Positions 21,311-22,069 of a stretch of 22,069 nucleotides of DNA are shown here, piece after piece; positions within the stretch are counted from its first letter, which is position 1, and each line of letters starts with the position of its first letter. Below the pieces are notes generated by a model, which made no database searches, was not told where the DNA came from, and saw only the letters and a program-made list of their open reading frames with translations. Origin of the DNA: Thermoleophilia bacterium (GTDB taxonomy: Bacteria > Actinomycetota > Thermoleophilia > Gaiellales > Gaiellaceae). The stretch is from NCBI GenBank assembly GCA_014534415.1, contig JACVRM010000016.1, positions 1 through 22,069 on the forward strand, given 5' to 3'. A program made the position numbers and the translations under genes.

Positions 21311-21877
21311 CTAGTCCGCCCTGACCGCCGAGACGTTGGCGGTGAGGTCGACGCGGTCGCCGACGAGATTGCCGCCCGACTCGAGCTCCTGGTTCCAGTC
21401 GACGCCGTAATCGTTGGGATCGAACTGCCCGCGTAGCGTCAGGCCGATGCGCTCGTTGCCGTACGGGTCGCGAGCCGTGCCCTCGAACGTCGCATCGAGT
21501 TCGAGCTCGCGCGTCGTGCCGCGGATCGTGAGATCACCGACGACGCGAAACGAGTTGTCCTCGCCGCCGCCGGCGTACGTCGACTCGAAGCGAATCTCCG
21601 GAAACCCGGCCGCATTGAAGAAGTCGGCCGAGCGCAGGTGCTCGTCGCGCTGCGGCTCGCGCGTGTCGATGCTTGCGGCGCGGATCGCTCCGGTCGCGTG
21701 GCCCATGCCGTCCTGCCGGATCTCGATCGTTCCGTCGAAGTCCGCGAACGTCCCCTTCACCGTCGTGATGAGCAGGTGCTTGATGCCGAACTCGATGCTG
21801 GAATGCACGGGGTCGACCTTCCAGACGCCGGCCGGGATCAGCTCGGTGAGCGTCCGCTCGGTTTGGATCGTCGTCAT
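21311..21877 (-). CDS. YceI family protein
   Basis: Lipocalin-like beta-barrel protein, 188 aa, likely binding a polyisoprenoid or another hydrophobic molecule. Landmarks are WKVDPVHSSIEFGIKHLLI at 19-37, VKGTFADFDGTI, the segment REPQRDEHLRSADFF, and the late NPNDYG-like DPNDYGVDWNQ. It has no signal peptide, so it is probably cytosolic, unlike E. coli YceI. ATG 21877 has a strong GGAGGAGAG SD. It is divergent from the MarR gene and followed 1 nt later by the FMN reductase, a common pairing in MarR-controlled stress units. Confidence 0.92.
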   Translation of the reverse strand: MTTIQTERTLTELIPAGVWKVDPVHSSIEFGIKHLLITTVKGTFADFDGTIEIRQDGMGHATGAIRAASIDTREPQRDEHLRSADFFNAAGFPEIRFESTYAGGGEDNSFRVVGDLTIRGTTRELELDATFEGTARDPYGNERIGLTLRGQFDPNDYGVDWNQELESGGNLVGDRVDLTANVSAVRAD

Positions 21878-21898
21878 CTCTCCTCCTGTGTAGACGCT

Positions 21899-21918
21899 AT
21901 ACTTGAGTCGTCAACGAT
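21899..21918. promoter_or_regulatory. Probable MarR operator in the yceI/marR gap
   Basis: An imperfect 20-bp palindrome AT-N2-TTGA-N4-TCAA-N2-AT, the kind of site MarR dimers bind, lies in the 56-bp divergent gap. TATACT (21898-21903) overlaps it and could be the -10 box of the marR gene. TTGACG on the minus strand overlaps it and could be a -35 for yceI, though its -10 is poor. Confidence 0.5.
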
Positions 21919-21933
21919 CTTAGCTGAGGAAGA

Positions 21934-22069
21934 TTGACTACGCAAGTTTCTCCGACCGTCGAGCTCGACACCTGGGTGCAGTGGCTTCGCACGCACGCGG
22001 CCATCACGCGGCAGCTGAACGCCGACCTCGTGGCGGCCCACGGGCTGACGATCAACGACTATGAGGTGC
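21934..22069 (+). CDS. MarR family transcriptional regulator, N-terminal part
   Basis: Only about 45 codons are visible. The peptide (LDTWVQWLRTHAAITRQLN, then AAHGLTINDYEV) matches the first helices of MarR regulators, which form the dimer interface and lead into the winged helix. Start TTG 21934 follows GAGGA with short spacing. A later start would remove the first helix. It is divergent from yceI and the FMN reductase, which it probably represses through the palindrome in the gap. The rest lies beyond the window. Confidence 0.8.
   Translation, partial: MTTQVSPTVELDTWVQWLRTHAAITRQLNADLVAAHGLTINDYEV

Noticed and set aside
1..22069. Mobile elements, CRISPR arrays, tRNA or rRNA genes, toxin-antitoxin or defence systems.
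   Set aside because: No transposase, integrase, direct-repeat array, structured RNA or defence-type domain was seen on either strand. Composition is uniform throughout.

Overview
The window is a gene-dense, very high-GC stretch of bacterial chromosome. GTG and TTG starts are common, third codon positions are almost all G or C, and many genes lack a Shine-Dalgarno (SD) sequence but have a -10-like hexamer 6-9 nt before the start codon. Together with a SigR/RsrA-type sigma/anti-sigma pair, actinobacterial PHO boxes (GTTCACC repeats) and a YbdK-type ligase, this points to the Actinomycetota. A deep lineage such as the Thermoleophilia is my guess, not a proof. I see no tRNA, rRNA, CRISPR array, insertion sequence or phage gene. 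The content looks like ordinary chromosome.

Layout. (1) 1-2475, minus: the N-terminal two thirds of an acetyl-CoA synthetase, preceded by an M24 Xaa-Pro peptidase. (2) 2536-7243, plus: an operon of four overlapping genes, namely a metal-dependent amidohydrolase and a three-subunit molybdenum hydroxylase ([2Fe-2S], molybdopterin and FAD subunits). The FAD subunit carries four cysteines placed like the [4Fe-4S] ligands of PaoB/HcrB. (3) 7370-9260, plus: a cyclophilin lipoprotein, a compact MobA/MocA-like nucleotidyltransferase and an HTH-TM-LytR_C membrane protein. (4) 9257-10071, minus: a zinc-type anti-sigma factor and its ECF sigma factor, with a GGGAAT-N18-GTT promoter in front. (5) 10171-10656, plus: a small PRC-barrel/DUF2171-like protein. 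(6) 10662-13287, minus: a heavy-metal-associated (HMA) domain protein, a GCS2/YbdK ligase and an HtrA-type protease. (7) 13366-20740: a full phosphate-starvation module. On the minus strand this is pstS2 (lipoprotein), pstS, pstC, pstA, pstB, phoU and a tiny acidic ORF, with PHO boxes before both pstS genes. Upstream are a soluble PhoR-like kinase (minus) and a PhoB-like regulator (plus), whose start codons face each other only 12 nt apart. (8) 20746-22069: an FMN reductase and a YceI protein (minus), divergent from a MarR regulator that runs off the window.

How they work together. The Pho block reads as a closed circuit: PstS proteins capture phosphate, PstCAB imports it, PhoU reports transport status to the kinase, and PhoB activates the PHO boxes. 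The kinase has no membrane segment, which fits sensing through PhoU/Pst rather than the cell exterior. The molybdenum hydroxylase probably oxidises an aldehyde or N-heterocycle, and the co-translated amidohydrolase may act on the same compound. The substrate cannot be read from sequence. The nearby MobA-like protein could finish the molybdenum cofactor.

Most notable signals: the leaderless-promoter pattern at transcription-unit starts, the symmetrical overlapping phoR/phoB promoters, the sigma factor's autoregulatory promoter, and a 49-codon gene coupled to phoU.
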